DNA of 64,000 bases from Planctomycetota bacterium (lineage in GTDB: Bacteria; Planctomycetota; SZUA-567; H5-PLA8): positions 600,288 to 664,287 of the forward strand of contig JAOSKN010000002.1 of NCBI GenBank assembly GCA_027493525.1. Reading direction: 5' to 3'. Both the position numbers and the translations under genes were made by a program. The first letter of the stretch is position 1, and every line of letters starts with the position of its first letter. The notes under the pieces are model-generated. The model saw nothing but the letters and a program-made list of their open reading frames with translations, had not been told where the DNA came from and did no database searches. Positions 53,956 to 63,200 of this stretch are shown here, piece by piece.

Positions 53956-54786
53956 ATGCTGCTCACTCCGGCCCAGCTCGACCAGTTCCATCTCCGCGGC
54001 TTCGCCAAGGGCGCGCGCGTCCTCGACGACCACCAGATCGAGAAGCTCCGCGAGGAGATGCAGCTCGTCATGGAGGGCAAGTCCAAGGAGAAGCCCGTCC
54101 TGAACCGGAACCTGCTCGGCGGCAGCAGCGAGTACGGCCCGCAGGCCAACCCCGGCCAGAAGGTGGTCGTGCAGATCGTGAACATCTGGGAGGCGAGCCC
54201 GGCGTTCCTGGAACTCTGCAAGAACCCCGAGATTACGGCGACGGTCTCGCGGTTGTGCAACCACGCCGAGACCCTGCGCATCTGGCACGACCAGATTCAG
54301 TACAAGCCGCCGGGCGTCGGCGGGCCGACCGGCTGGCACCAGGACTTCCCGGCCTGGCCGATCCTGCAGCCGGCCGACCTGATCAGCGCCTGGGTGGCCC
54401 TGGACGACGCCGAGATCGACAACGGCTGCATGTGGATGGTGCCCGGCTCGCACCGCTGGGGCAAAGTGCCGATCCGCACGGGCGAGGACTTCCAGCCCGT
54501 CTTCGAGCAGGCGCTCGTGCCCGACGGCGTGGAGACCAAGGCCGAACCCATGCCGGTCAAGAAGGGCGAGGTCGCCTTCCACCACTGCATGACCTGGCAC
54601 GGCAGCCCGGCCAACAAGACCAGCCGCCCGCGCCGCGCCTTCGCGATCCACTACATGCCCGGCTATACGATCTACGCCCCGACCCGCCCGCACCCCGTGG
54701 AGAAGCACGTCGCCGTCAAGCCCGGCGAAGTGCTCCAGGGCGAAAAGTTCCCGGTGGTCTACGAGCGCGTCCTGCAGCCAGCGTGA
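53956..54786 (+). CDS. Phytanoyl-CoA dioxygenase (PhyH) family oxygenase
   Basis: The 276-residue product has iron ligands in TGWHQDFPAWPILQ and in CMTWHGSPANKTSRPRR, where the following Arg residues include the 2-oxoglutarate binder; NGCMWMVPGSHRWGKV is the usual family stretch. The N-terminus QLDQFHLRGFAKGARVLDD is typical. ATG 53956 has CGAGGAGACCCCC upstream. It is the third PhyH gene here. A 7-nt array follows its stop codon. Confidence 0.9.
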   Translation: MLLTPAQLDQFHLRGFAKGARVLDDHQIEKLREEMQLVMEGKSKEKPVLNRNLLGGSSEYGPQANPGQKVVVQIVNIWEASPAFLELCKNPEITATVSRLCNHAETLRIWHDQIQYKPPGVGGPTGWHQDFPAWPILQPADLISAWVALDDAEIDNGCMWMVPGSHRWGKVPIRTGEDFQPVFEQALVPDGVETKAEPMPVKKGEVAFHHCMTWHGSPANKTSRPRRAFAIHYMPGYTIYAPTRPHPVEKHVAVKPGEVLQGEKFPVVYERVLQPA

Positions 54787-55251
54787 ACGGCGGGTTCCGG
54801 GGGCTGGGGGCTGGGCAGTTCTTCTCCAGCGCTTCGGCTTGGGAAGCCGCGGGACGCGAGTTGTTAGGCGTTTACGACGGCCCGCCTTGTGCGTAATACC
54901 TCAAACGCTTTGGCGGTTCCTTGGCGGAAGGGATGGCAGCCTTCGGCGCTCGTCGGCAATCGTTTGCGCGCAGCCGCCCCGCGCCGCGAAGAGCGCCGTC
55001 TGCTCGTCCTGGTCCGCGCCCGCGGCTTCGATCCCGCCGCGCCGGACGACCGCGACGAACCGCCCGTCCTTCCGCGCGACCGAGACCGTCTCGATGGGCG
55101 GCGGGGTCATGGGGCGGGGGCTTGGGCCAATCTCGTTCAACCTCCTGCCCCGACGACTGGTTACGCCGCACGGATATTTTTGACACATACGATACGATCA
55201 ACTGCTTACGCCACGTAAACATTTTTGACACATACGCACGCACGCGCCTTT
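54787..55251. other. Gap without a convincing gene
   Basis: Contains a 7-nt array (54793-54820), a minus-strand open frame (54901-55188) whose inner part IETVSVARKDGRFVAVVRRG looks like a strand-rich remnant but has no family, and two approximate direct repeats 45 bp apart (TTACGCC...ATTTTTGACACATACG at 55161 and 55206). None is assigned a function. Confidence 0.5.
54793..54820. repeat. Heptanucleotide-period array after the PhyH stop
   Basis: Units GGTTCCG GGGGCTG then GGGGCTG GGCAGTT, starting 6 nt after the PhyH stop at 54786. Confidence 0.7.
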
Positions 55252-55267
55252 TCATGGCATCCCTGCC
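55246..55267 (-). repeat. 22 bp dispersed repeat, copy 3
   Basis: One mismatch against the copies at 26993 and 28591. Part of it codes the C-terminus of the small membrane protein at 55252. Confidence 0.7.
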
Positions 55268-55554
55268 AGCCAGGCGGAATAGAACATGCAGAGGGCTAAC
55301 GTCCACGTAATTGACATGGCAGTCATCGAAAAAATAACTTCTATCTTTAACTTCGCACCAATGAATGCAATTAGAGAGATTACGGATGAGGGAGCCCCAA
55401 TTATATAGAAGGCATTCCAGGAAAATGGGAGCGGACCTCCGATGACCAAGACTGATGAGAAAACAACCAGAAGGCAGGACGCGAATGAGCACAGTATTGA
55501 AAGAGTTAGGCAGCGATTAATTGCAGCACCTGCCTTCAATAAAGACCTCTTCAC
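55252..55554 (-). CDS. Small AT-rich membrane protein, unknown
   Basis: A possible 100-residue protein starting from a GTG: basic start, then three hydrophobic segments (LSILCSFASCLLVVFSSVLV, IIGAPSSVISLIAFIGA, VIFSMTAMSITWTLALCMFY). No family is recognised. It is far richer in A and T than flanking DNA. Its stop codon lies inside a dispersed 22 bp repeat. There is no clear ribosome site. It may be a real small gene or decayed coding DNA. Confidence 0.45.
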   Translation of the reverse strand: MKRSLLKAGAAINRCLTLSILCSFASCLLVVFSSVLVIGGPLPFSWNAFYIIGAPSSVISLIAFIGAKLKIEVIFSMTAMSITWTLALCMFYSAWLAGMP

Positions 55555-55648
55555 GCATCCACCTCGCTTGTAAAAATTACTACCGGCGGAGCCACCTTTT
55601 TATGGAATCACTCGCCGCCCTTTCTTCCGGCCACCCGCCGGGGCTGAA

Positions 55649-56143
55649 GTGCCACGGGCGCCGCTGGCTGCGGCCGTTGGCAGCCAGTGCTTCGCCGTCC
55701 GGATCGCGTGGCCCACTCAAGTTACTTCATTCGGGTCTACGTGCGAGTTGAATCCGGGGTGCGCGCCTCGCACGGGTTGCGGAGTACCGCATCCAGTGGC
55801 GCCAGATCACAAACCAACCTCAGTCAGTGCCACCAGCCCGATTCGACATTGTATTGGCCTCGGAATTATTTCGCTCTATAAAGGATGCGAGTGCGCCAAG
55901 TGTCTTGGAGAGGCAAGAGAAGATTGGCAGGCGACTAACTTGCGTCAGTCGGCGAGAGCTACCCAAAGGGCGAAGTATAACAACCTGATGGGGATATTAT
56001 GTGCCTGTTCCTGGCATGAAGTTGACTGTAATGGCGTTGTAAAATACGTGTTTAAAAAGACGGGTGAGAGAAGTGATTATAGCTCGATAGTGCGGTGCTG
56101 CCTAACAAAATTCCATCAAGGCGCGCTTGATGCTGCGCCATAG
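55649..56143 (+). CDS. Possible Cys-rich protein, doubtful
   Basis: A 164-residue open frame. Its first half lies in low-complexity GC-rich DNA and is probably not coding; the second half (CECAKCLGEAREDWQATN, NNLMGILCACSWHEVDCNG, VVKYVFKKTGERSDYSS) has AT-rich codon use like the next gene. No family and no ribosome site are seen. It overlaps the next gene's longer frame. It could be a degenerate gene. Confidence 0.25.
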   Translation: MPRAPLAAAVGSQCFAVRIAWPTQVTSFGSTCELNPGCAPRTGCGVPHPVAPDHKPTSVSATSPIRHCIGLGIISLYKGCECAKCLGEAREDWQATNLRQSARATQRAKYNNLMGILCACSWHEVDCNGVVKYVFKKTGERSDYSSIVRCCLTKFHQGALDAAP

Positions 56144-56153
56144 GGATTATCTG

Positions 56154-56633
56154 ATGCTTAGCGATAACTTTCTCAAGGTACCGCGTGCGGCTGTTCGAAG
56201 GCGAGCCATTTTACAGGTACAGCTACCGACCTGCATTCTTGTCGTGCTGTGGGTTGCAGTGTTATTGTGGCTGAATTTTGATCCCAGCCAGCATATCGAA
56301 TATCTACAAGAGACTGATTATGGGGATGGGAGTATTCCCAGGACCTTCTACGTAACACATGCTTGTAGGGGTTGGCCACTGAGCTGGGAAGTTAAAACTG
56401 ACTCAGTTCCCCTAACCGATAGCGGAGTACCTATCGAAAAGGCATCTCATAAAGCCTTCTATTTCAGAGGTATAATATATGTTGACATTTTCTTGTGCTT
56501 TCTTATTACGATTGGAATTGCGATAGCTCTTGAACTTGTAGTTCGGTCGATCCGAAGGTCGGTTGAAGTGTCCACTGCGGGTGGTGAAGCGCCCCAGCGA
56601 GACGCCCCAGGATCCCCCGACCCCGAACGCTGA
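56154..56633 (+). CDS. AT-rich two-helix membrane protein with GWP motif
   Basis: The 159-residue product has two membrane helices: LPTCILVVLWVAVLLWLNF near the start and FRGIIYVDIFLCFLITIGIA toward the end, with an extracytoplasmic loop holding ACRGWPLSWEVK, and a basic/polar tail. The loop and second helix resemble those of the protein at 59568 (EIGWPISFSANRYF then a helix starting with Asp), so the two belong together. ATG 56154 (AGGGAT upstream) is preferred over TTG 56127. Confidence 0.6.
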   Translation: MLSDNFLKVPRAAVRRRAILQVQLPTCILVVLWVAVLLWLNFDPSQHIEYLQETDYGDGSIPRTFYVTHACRGWPLSWEVKTDSVPLTDSGVPIEKASHKAFYFRGIIYVDIFLCFLITIGIAIALELVVRSIRRSVEVSTAGGEAPQRDAPGSPDPER

Positions 56634-57011
56634 GAAGAATGACCCGCCCGGCCCAGGCGAACGTGAAAGATGAATAGAAGCCGCAGGCGTGCAGCCGGGA
56701 ACGGACGAAACCGCCGAGCAGCCCCCGCAGGACGCGGACAAACCCCATGACCCCGCGCAAGGATCGTAACGCCCGACTCGTGGCCGCCGTGGGCGTCCGG
56801 CCCAGGGCCTCCCGCGAGCAAGATCGGCAGGTGGCCGGTAGGAATGGGCGCCAAGGAGCAAGAGGCCGTTGGCTTGTTCCTTGCCAAGGCGCGTTCGATG
56901 GGGCTGGAATCTTCCGCATTCCGGGGCATTCGAGGCGGGGAACGTCTGCGCGTGGAGGATGGCATGGACGCATGAGCGCGGGCGGACGCCGCGCTTGACC
57001 GGCGGGGACTT
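56634..57011. other. Gene-free gap
   Basis: GC-rich with no supported ORF. Open frames on both strands are short or have compositional repeats. No RNA gene is recognised. Confidence 0.5.
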
Positions 57012-57422
57012 ATGCGCGAGAAGGGCGGCATGGCGCAGCCCGACGACGAACTGAACATCGGCCCCGGCCAGCGCAAGCTGCGCTACGGCTTCGCCGTGGC
57101 GGGGCTCGCCGCGTCGCTCGCGCTGGGCATCTATCTCTTCGCGACGCACGCCGAACGGCCGTGGCGCTGGCTGATGTTCATCCCGCTGAGCACGATGGTC
57201 ACGGCGTACCTCGAAGGGAAGGAGAAGACCTGCATCGTCCTGGCCGCGACCGGGCAGTGCAGCCTGGACGAGCGCTTCCAAGGCGAGCGCGCGATGCAGG
57301 GGACGAAGATCGCCGACGCGGGGCTGGTGAGCCGGCTGCGGCGGCGCGCGGTGGTCTTGACGCTGAAGGCGCAGGCCATCGCGGCGGCGCTGACGGCGGG
57401 GGTTTATTTCCTGCCGGGGTAG
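57012..57422 (+). CDS. Small conserved-looking membrane protein, unknown
   Basis: A 136-residue product with two membrane helices (FAVAGLAASLALGIYLFATH and WRWLMFIPLSTMVTAYLE) and a cytoplasmic part EKTCIVLAATGQCSLDERFQ followed by RRRAVVLTLKAQAIAAALTA. The segment KTCIVLAA with a Cys and the basic end look conserved, but no named family was recognised. A second ATG at 57030 (GAAGGG upstream) would give 130 residues and is equally likely. Confidence 0.65.
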   Translation: MREKGGMAQPDDELNIGPGQRKLRYGFAVAGLAASLALGIYLFATHAERPWRWLMFIPLSTMVTAYLEGKEKTCIVLAATGQCSLDERFQGERAMQGTKIADAGLVSRLRRRAVVLTLKAQAIAAALTAGVYFLPG

Positions 57423-57464
57423 GAGCGGTTTACCACGGAGGCGCGGAGACACGGAGAAGAGAGG
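57423..57464 (+). repeat. Period-8 motif directly after a stop codon
   Basis: ACCACGGAGGCGCGGAGACA continues as CGGAGAAGAGAGG, with CGGA at 8-nt spacing. It strongly resembles the minus-strand bases after the DinB stop (12868-12897). Confidence 0.55.
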
Positions 57465-57546
57465 GAGGAACTTGCCGGGTCGCGCGCGGGTTCTTGGGCG
57501 GCGGGGCGGTTGCTTGGATTCATTGCCGGCGGGACGCCGGCGCTAC

Positions 57547-58533
57547 TCACGCCCTTCCGATCTGGAGGCGCTTGTTCGAGGCGAACGGCAGGCCGAAGGG
57601 TTCGTTGAAGGGGCGGAACGGAACCAGGGCGGCGATCTCGTCGAGGCGCTTGAGGATCTCGGCGGGGAGCGGGCCTTTCTCGGCGTACGAGAGGCTCGTC
57701 TCGATTTCCTGGGCCGAGCGCGCGCCGTTGAGGACGCAACTGATATCGGGGTTCGAGAGGACGAAGCGGAGCGCGACTTCAACGAGCGGCATGCCGAGTT
57801 CGTCGAGATACGCGTAGAGAACCTTGTACTGCTCGCGGCGCGGGCGGCTGAGCCACGGCGCGCCGTCGTAGACCTGGGCGTCGTAGCGCGCGGCGAGCGC
57901 GCCTTGCTGAAGCGGGCTGCCGATGACGAGGCCCAGGTTGAGGCGCTTGGCCGTGGGGATGACTTCAATGGCGGCCTCGCGCCAGAGCAGGCTGTAGTTG
58001 AAGGCGGTGAGGACCACATCGAAACGGCCGGTGGCCATGAGCGCGGCGAGTTCGTACGGCGTGGTGCCGCCGAGCCCGGTGAAGCGGATCGTGCCTTCGG
58101 ATTTCAAATCGTCGAGGACCTCGAGGACCGGGCCGGTGAAGCGCTCCTGGTCGTCCCACCAGTCGTACTGCCGGAAGCGGTCGGGCTCGTGGACCATCAG
58201 GATGTCCACGCGGTCGCGCTTCAAGAGGCGCAGGCTCTCTTCGATGGACTGGCGCAGGTGGGCCTTGTTCCTGGGCTCGAAGGGGTTGGGGCGGCCGCCC
58301 AGCTTGGTGGAGAGGATCAGCGGCTGCTTGACGTCTTCGAGGATCTTGCCGAGGACCTCTTCGCTGTCGTGGTAGGTCGGCGCGGTGTCGATGTAGTTGA
58401 CGCCGAGTTCGAGCGCGCGGCGGACGGCGCCGCGGGACTGCTCGAAGTCCCCGCCGCGGCTGGAGACGAAGCCGCCGCCCATGCCCAGTTCGCCGACCTC
58501 GAGGCCCGTCCGGCCCAGGATGCGCTTGCGCAT
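57547..58533 (-). CDS. Aldo/keto reductase
   Basis: NADPH-type oxidoreductase of 328 residues. Catalytic tetrad: Asp in YIDTAPTYHD, Tyr in the same stretch, Lys in ILSTKLGGRP and His in ILMVHEPDRF. SCVLNGARSAQEIETSLSYA at the end matches the cofactor-binding segment. The substrate is not known; relatives act on sugars and galactose-like compounds (the SYAEKGPLP end is common in sugar dehydrogenases). It is divergent from an AraC gene at 58673. Confidence 0.92.
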   Translation of the reverse strand: MRKRILGRTGLEVGELGMGGGFVSSRGGDFEQSRGAVRRALELGVNYIDTAPTYHDSEEVLGKILEDVKQPLILSTKLGGRPNPFEPRNKAHLRQSIEESLRLLKRDRVDILMVHEPDRFRQYDWWDDQERFTGPVLEVLDDLKSEGTIRFTGLGGTTPYELAALMATGRFDVVLTAFNYSLLWREAAIEVIPTAKRLNLGLVIGSPLQQGALAARYDAQVYDGAPWLSRPRREQYKVLYAYLDELGMPLVEVALRFVLSNPDISCVLNGARSAQEIETSLSYAEKGPLPAEILKRLDEIAALVPFRPFNEPFGLPFASNKRLQIGRA

Positions 58534-58672
58534 GCGTCCGCCCTCCTCCGTGCTGTAGCATTTTCTTAAATCTTACTGAATCTACACGTCCGCATCGTGG
58601 CGATTCCATGGGATTATTCTTCGAATACTAGCACGGTATTTAGTATAGTAGGGGAAACGGGGGAAGCGCGGC

Positions 58673-59539
58673 GTGGACGGCTTCTACTTCGATCCGGTGG
58701 TGCGGAGGTTCTGGGAGGGCTGGTGCCGCGAGGCGTGGCACGAGGGCCCGCGGCGGATCTACGACTGCCTGCTCGATTACACCTCCGAAGGCGAGACGTA
58801 CGTGCTGGCGATCGAGGACCGGCCGTACGAGGTGCGCGCGGGGGACGTGGTGATCTTGCCGCCGGCGGTGCGGAGCGAGGGCGCGCTGCGCGGGGCACGG
58901 AAGGTGAAGCGGCATTGCGTGCACTTCGCCTGGACCCGCGAGTTCGCCGCGCGACGCCCGCCGCTCCAGACGCCGGCCGAGGAACCCTTCCGCGTGCGCG
59001 AATGCCACCCGGTGCCGCGCGCGCTCGCGCCGCGCCTGCCGCTCCATGCGCGGCTGGAACCCGATGCGCCGGAACGCGCGCTGCTGGAGCAACTCTTCGA
59101 GGCGCTGCGCCGGGGCGCGGCGCACTCGCACGCGCTGCTCTGGCCGGTGCTGCGGCTGCTCCTGGAACGGAGCGCGACGGCCAGGGCCGGCGGCGCCGCG
59201 CGTTCGGACGTCCCGAAGGCCTCCGACCGCGCGGCGCTGGAGTTGAAGCATCACATCGAGTCGCACTACTTCGAGGACCTGGGCTACACGGCCTTCGCCG
59301 AGCTGACCGGGATGTCGGCGAGCCACCTCTGCCAGGTCTTCACGCAGACGGTGGGCATGGCGCCGGCGGCGTACCTGCGCGAGGTTCGCCTGCAGCACGC
59401 GCGGCAGATGCTGGAAGACGGGCGGCGGCAGGTGAAGGAGATCGCGCATACGGTGGGGATTCACGACGCGAACTACTTCGCGCGCGCGTTCCGGCAGCGC
59501 TTCGGGCGGACGCCGCGCGAGGTGCGGGAGGGGAGGTAG
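58673..59539 (+). CDS. AraC-family transcriptional regulator
   Basis: The 288-residue product has an N-terminal cupin sensor (YDCLLDYTSEGETYVLAIED, RAGDVVILPPAVRSEG) and the AraC domain (FAELTGMSASHLCQVFTQTV and KEIAHTVGIHDANYFARAFR). GTG 58673 has GGGGGAAG upstream. It is divergent from the aldo/keto reductase across 139 bp containing a TAGTATAGTA stretch, a likely -10. Confidence 0.9.
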   Translation: MDGFYFDPVVRRFWEGWCREAWHEGPRRIYDCLLDYTSEGETYVLAIEDRPYEVRAGDVVILPPAVRSEGALRGARKVKRHCVHFAWTREFAARRPPLQTPAEEPFRVRECHPVPRALAPRLPLHARLEPDAPERALLEQLFEALRRGAAHSHALLWPVLRLLLERSATARAGGAARSDVPKASDRAALELKHHIESHYFEDLGYTAFAELTGMSASHLCQVFTQTVGMAPAAYLREVRLQHARQMLEDGRRQVKEIAHTVGIHDANYFARAFRQRFGRTPREVREGR

Positions 59540-59540
59540 T

Positions 59541-59582
59541 CATTGATCATGGTTCAACGATCATTGATCATTGGTCATTGGA
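59541..59582. repeat. Heptanucleotide array CATTGAT (six units)
   Basis: Units CATTGAT CATGGTT then CAACGAT CATTGAT and CATTGGT CATTGGA, starting 2 nt after the AraC stop and running into the end of the next gene on the other strand. Confidence 0.85.
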
Positions 59583-60173
59583 ACTCTCACTCACCTTTGT
59601 ACTTTCCCTTGCTATTGAGAGCAGGCGTTTGCGGCGAATCCAGGCTTCGCAGGCGAGGGCGGTGAAGAAGAGGAGGAAGACGGCGACGGAGAGGTCGGAG
59701 ATGAGGCCGGTCCAGAAATATCGATTCGCAGAAAAACTTATTGGCCATCCGATTTCACCGGCATGGAGCAAGTCTAGGTCGTCTCTTTGAGTCAGACTCA
59801 GGCCGAGGTGTACGCTAGCAAGAATTGAACATAGGAGTACTGTAGTGAGGTGAAATTGAAGTCTCTTCTTAGTCAGACAAAAGAAGAATAGAAAAAGTCC
59901 AATTGGCGCAAAAGGTATAGCAATCGCAGCTAAAATGTGTTCGTACAGTATGGCACTACCCCAACTCTTTGAGGGTTCCGGTTCACCGGGGTACTGCATT
60001 GGGCCGTCTTGCATAATAATCAACCAGGGTGGAATACCAAAGATATGGAACTTGTTCTGTGTATATAATAGGGCTCCTTCTCGATGTGTAGCTAGGTTCA
60101 GCACCAGAAAAGCTACCAACCACAGCGCGAAGAGCGCGAGCACCTTCTTCTTCGTATAGCCTGACGGTTCCAT
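59568..60173 (-). CDS. AT-rich membrane protein with GWP motif
   Basis: The 201-residue product has about four membrane helices (VLALFALWLVAFLVLNLATH, AAIAIPFAPIGLFLFFFCLT, TVLLCSILASVHLGLSL, GLISDLSVAVFLLFFTALAC), and an extracytoplasmic loop AGEIGWPISFSANRYFWTG that resembles the protein at 56154. It is richer in A and T than its neighbours. The C-terminal residues KVSESSNDQ are coded partly by a 7-nt array. No function known; likely a small family of acquired or fast-evolving membrane proteins. Confidence 0.7.
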   Translation of the reverse strand: MEPSGYTKKKVLALFALWLVAFLVLNLATHREGALLYTQNKFHIFGIPPWLIIMQDGPMQYPGEPEPSKSWGSAILYEHILAAIAIPFAPIGLFLFFFCLTKKRLQFHLTTVLLCSILASVHLGLSLTQRDDLDLLHAGEIGWPISFSANRYFWTGLISDLSVAVFLLFFTALACEAWIRRKRLLSIARESTKVSESSNDQ

Positions 60174-60200
60174 ACGCAGCCACCCACGTCGCGCCCTAAT

Positions 60201-60235
60201 CGTCAATCGTCAATCGGCAATCGTACCTCGTCAAT
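60201..60235. repeat. Heptanucleotide array CGTCAAT (five units)
   Basis: Units CGTCAAT CGTCAAT then CGGCAAT CGTACCT and CGTCAAT, between the AT-rich membrane-protein gene and glnE. Confidence 0.85.
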
Positions 60236-60294
60236 CGGGTCAAGCCTATGCTTCCCGCGCTTTCCCCCGCTCGGGGGCCGATTAGAACGCTGGC

Positions 60295-63200
60295 ATGGCG
60301 CAACGCGACGACGCCCTGTTCCGGATCCTCGACCTCGGGCTGCCGAGCGAGTTGCCGGACGCGGACTGGAAGAAGCTGGGGTTCCGCGAGCCCGAGCGGC
60401 TGCGGCAGGGCCTCGACCGGCTGCGCACGCGGATCGACCTGGCGAAGATCCTCGAGGTCCGCTTCGCCGACGTGATCCGCTGCGTGGCGCGCTCCAGCGA
60501 TCCCGACCAGGCCTTCGCGGGTCTGGAGCGCTGGCTGGAGGCGGGCGGGGCGTTCGGCGCGGCGAGCCCGCTGGCGTGGACGGAGGAGCCGTTTCTCGAG
60601 GTGCTCTGCACGCTGCTGGCGGGGACGCCGGCGCTGGCGGAGTACCTGATCCGGTTCCCGCCACGGACGTGGCCGGTCTTGCAGCCGGTGCTGGACCGCG
60701 CCGTCACCGGGGGCTGGGCGTGGCGGCCGCAGATTCGCGCCGCGTGCCTGAAGGCGGGCACCGACGCGCAGCGTCGCGCGGCGCTGCGGCGGATACGGGT
60801 CGAGGCGATGCTCCAGATCGCCGCGCTGGACCTGACGGGCACGTCGAGCCTGGAGCACACCGTCCGCGCGCTGAGCGACCTGGCCGATTCGTGCGTCGAG
60901 ACGGCGCTGGAGCTGGCGGTCGAGAACCTGCGCCCGCGCTTCGGGGCGGCGCGGCCGCGGGAGGGCGTGAAGGCGAGCGAGTTCCCCGCGCCGCCGCCGT
61001 TTGCGGTACTGGGGCTGGGGAAGCTCGGCGGGCGCGAGCTGAACTACAGCTCCGACATCGACCTGATCTTCGTCCACGACGGCGAGGGCAAGACCGAAGG
61101 CCTGGGGCGCGCGGTCCCGCTGGCGGATTACTTCACGCGGCTGGGCGAGGAGCTGATCGCGATCCTGGACCAGGTGAGCGAGGACGGGCGCGCGTACCGC
61201 GTGGACATGCGCCTGCGCCCGTACGGCTCGGTGGCGCCGCTGGTGATGCGGACGGACGACGTGCTGGCGTACCTGCAATCGGAAGGGCGGACGTGGGAGC
61301 GGCAGGCGTGGCTGAAGGCGCGCCCGGTGGCCGGCGACCGCGAGGCCGGGCAGGCGCTGCTGGAGCGCGCGCAGTCCTTCGTCTTCCGGCGCTTCCTCTC
61401 GCTCGACGCGATCGGCGACATCAAGAATCTGAAGAAACAGATGGAGCAGCTCATCGCGCAAAAGGGACAGACCGAGACGGAGGTGAAGCTCGGGCGCGGC
61501 GGGATCCGCGACATCGAGTTCACCGTCCAGTTTCTGCAGCTCCTGCACGGCGGCCAGCACGCGGCGGTGCGCGGCGGGAACACGCTCCAGGCGCTGAACC
61601 TGCTGCGGCAGGAGAACCTGCTGACGCAGGAAGAGACCGAACAACTGACGCAGGCGTACGTCTTCCACCGGCACGTGGAACACCGCCTGCAGCTCCACGG
61701 CGACCGGCAGACCCACACGCTGCCGGCGGACGGCGCGGCGCGGCGGCGGCTGGCGCGGAGCCTGGGCTTCCGCGACGAGGAGGAGCCGGCGGAGGCGCGC
61801 TTCGAGCGCGAACGCCAGCGGCATATCCGGCGCACGCGCGAAGTCTTCGAGCACCTCTTCGCGAACCTCTTCGGCGAGCAGCAAGGTCCGGAAGGACGGC
61901 TGAGCGACCTTTTGCTGGCGCCGGAGCCCGACCTTAAGGCCCTGGCGGAACTGCTCCCGCACTTCCGCTTCGCCGCGTCGGAGGACTCCGCGCGCGAGCT
62001 GATCGGGCTGGGACGCGAGCGGCTGGCGCTGATGAATCCCTCGCGCACGCGGAAGTTCTTCGCCTCGCTGGCGCCGATGCTGCTGAAGGCGCTGGCGGTG
62101 ACGGGGGATCCGGAGGGCGCGCTGCGGCGCTTCTCGCGGCTGGCCAACTCGCTGGGCGGGAAGGCGGTCTTCTACCAGTCGCTGCACGAGAACCCGTGGC
62201 TGCTGCGGATCGCCTGCGACCTGGCCGCGTACAGCGAGTTCCTCACCGACGTGCTCGCCGCCAACCCGGGGCTCTTCGACGAACTGGTGGACGCGCTGCG
62301 CATCGACGAGTGCAAGGACGTGGCGCGCTACGAACGGGAAGTCGCCGAGGTGGTGGGCGGAGGCGAGATCGCCGATACGCTGCGCGCGTACCGCAACGGC
62401 GAGCTGCTGCGGATCGGGGTGCGCGACCTGATGCACGCGGTGGAGCTGGAGCAGGTGCAGCGCGAGATCTCGGACCTGGCGGTGGCGCTCCTGCGCGCGC
62501 AGCTCGAACACACCCTGCGAGCGTTCGAGAAGAAACGCGGGACGGTGACGCGCGCCGACGGGCGGGAGGTCGGGTTCGCGATCCTGGGGATCGGGAAGTT
62601 CGGCGGGCGCGAGATGAATTACGGCTCGGACCTGGACGTGCTGTTCTTCTACGCGGGCGAAGGGCAGACGGCCGAAGGGCTGCCCGCGGGGACGTACTTC
62701 GGCGAACTGGCGCAGGAGCTGACGCGCTCGATGGCCGAGCACACGGGGCTGGGCCCGCTCTACCATCTCGACGCGCGGCTGCGCCCGAACGGGACGAAGG
62801 GCCCGCTGGCGATCGAGCTGCAGGCCTTCGAGAAATACTGGAAGAGCGGGGCGCTGGCGGACTGGGAGCGCCTGGCGCTGACGCGGATCGGCTTCGTCGC
62901 CGGGGATCCCGGAGTGGGCGAGCGCGCCGAGCACATGATCCGCAGCGCCGTCTACGCGCCGCTGCAGTCGAAGGACCTGGCCGAACAGGTCAAGAACATG
63001 CGGCAGAAGATCGAGGAACACGCCAAGAGCGACGACCTGAAGGGCGGGCGCGGCGGGCTGATGGACATCGAGTTCCTGGTGCAATACCTGCAGCTCAAGC
63101 ACGGCCCCGCCTATCCGCGCCTGCGGCAGGCCAACACGAAGGAAGCCTTGCAGGTCCTGCTGCGGCACAAGGTCCTGGAGGCGGGGGACGTGAAGGCGCT

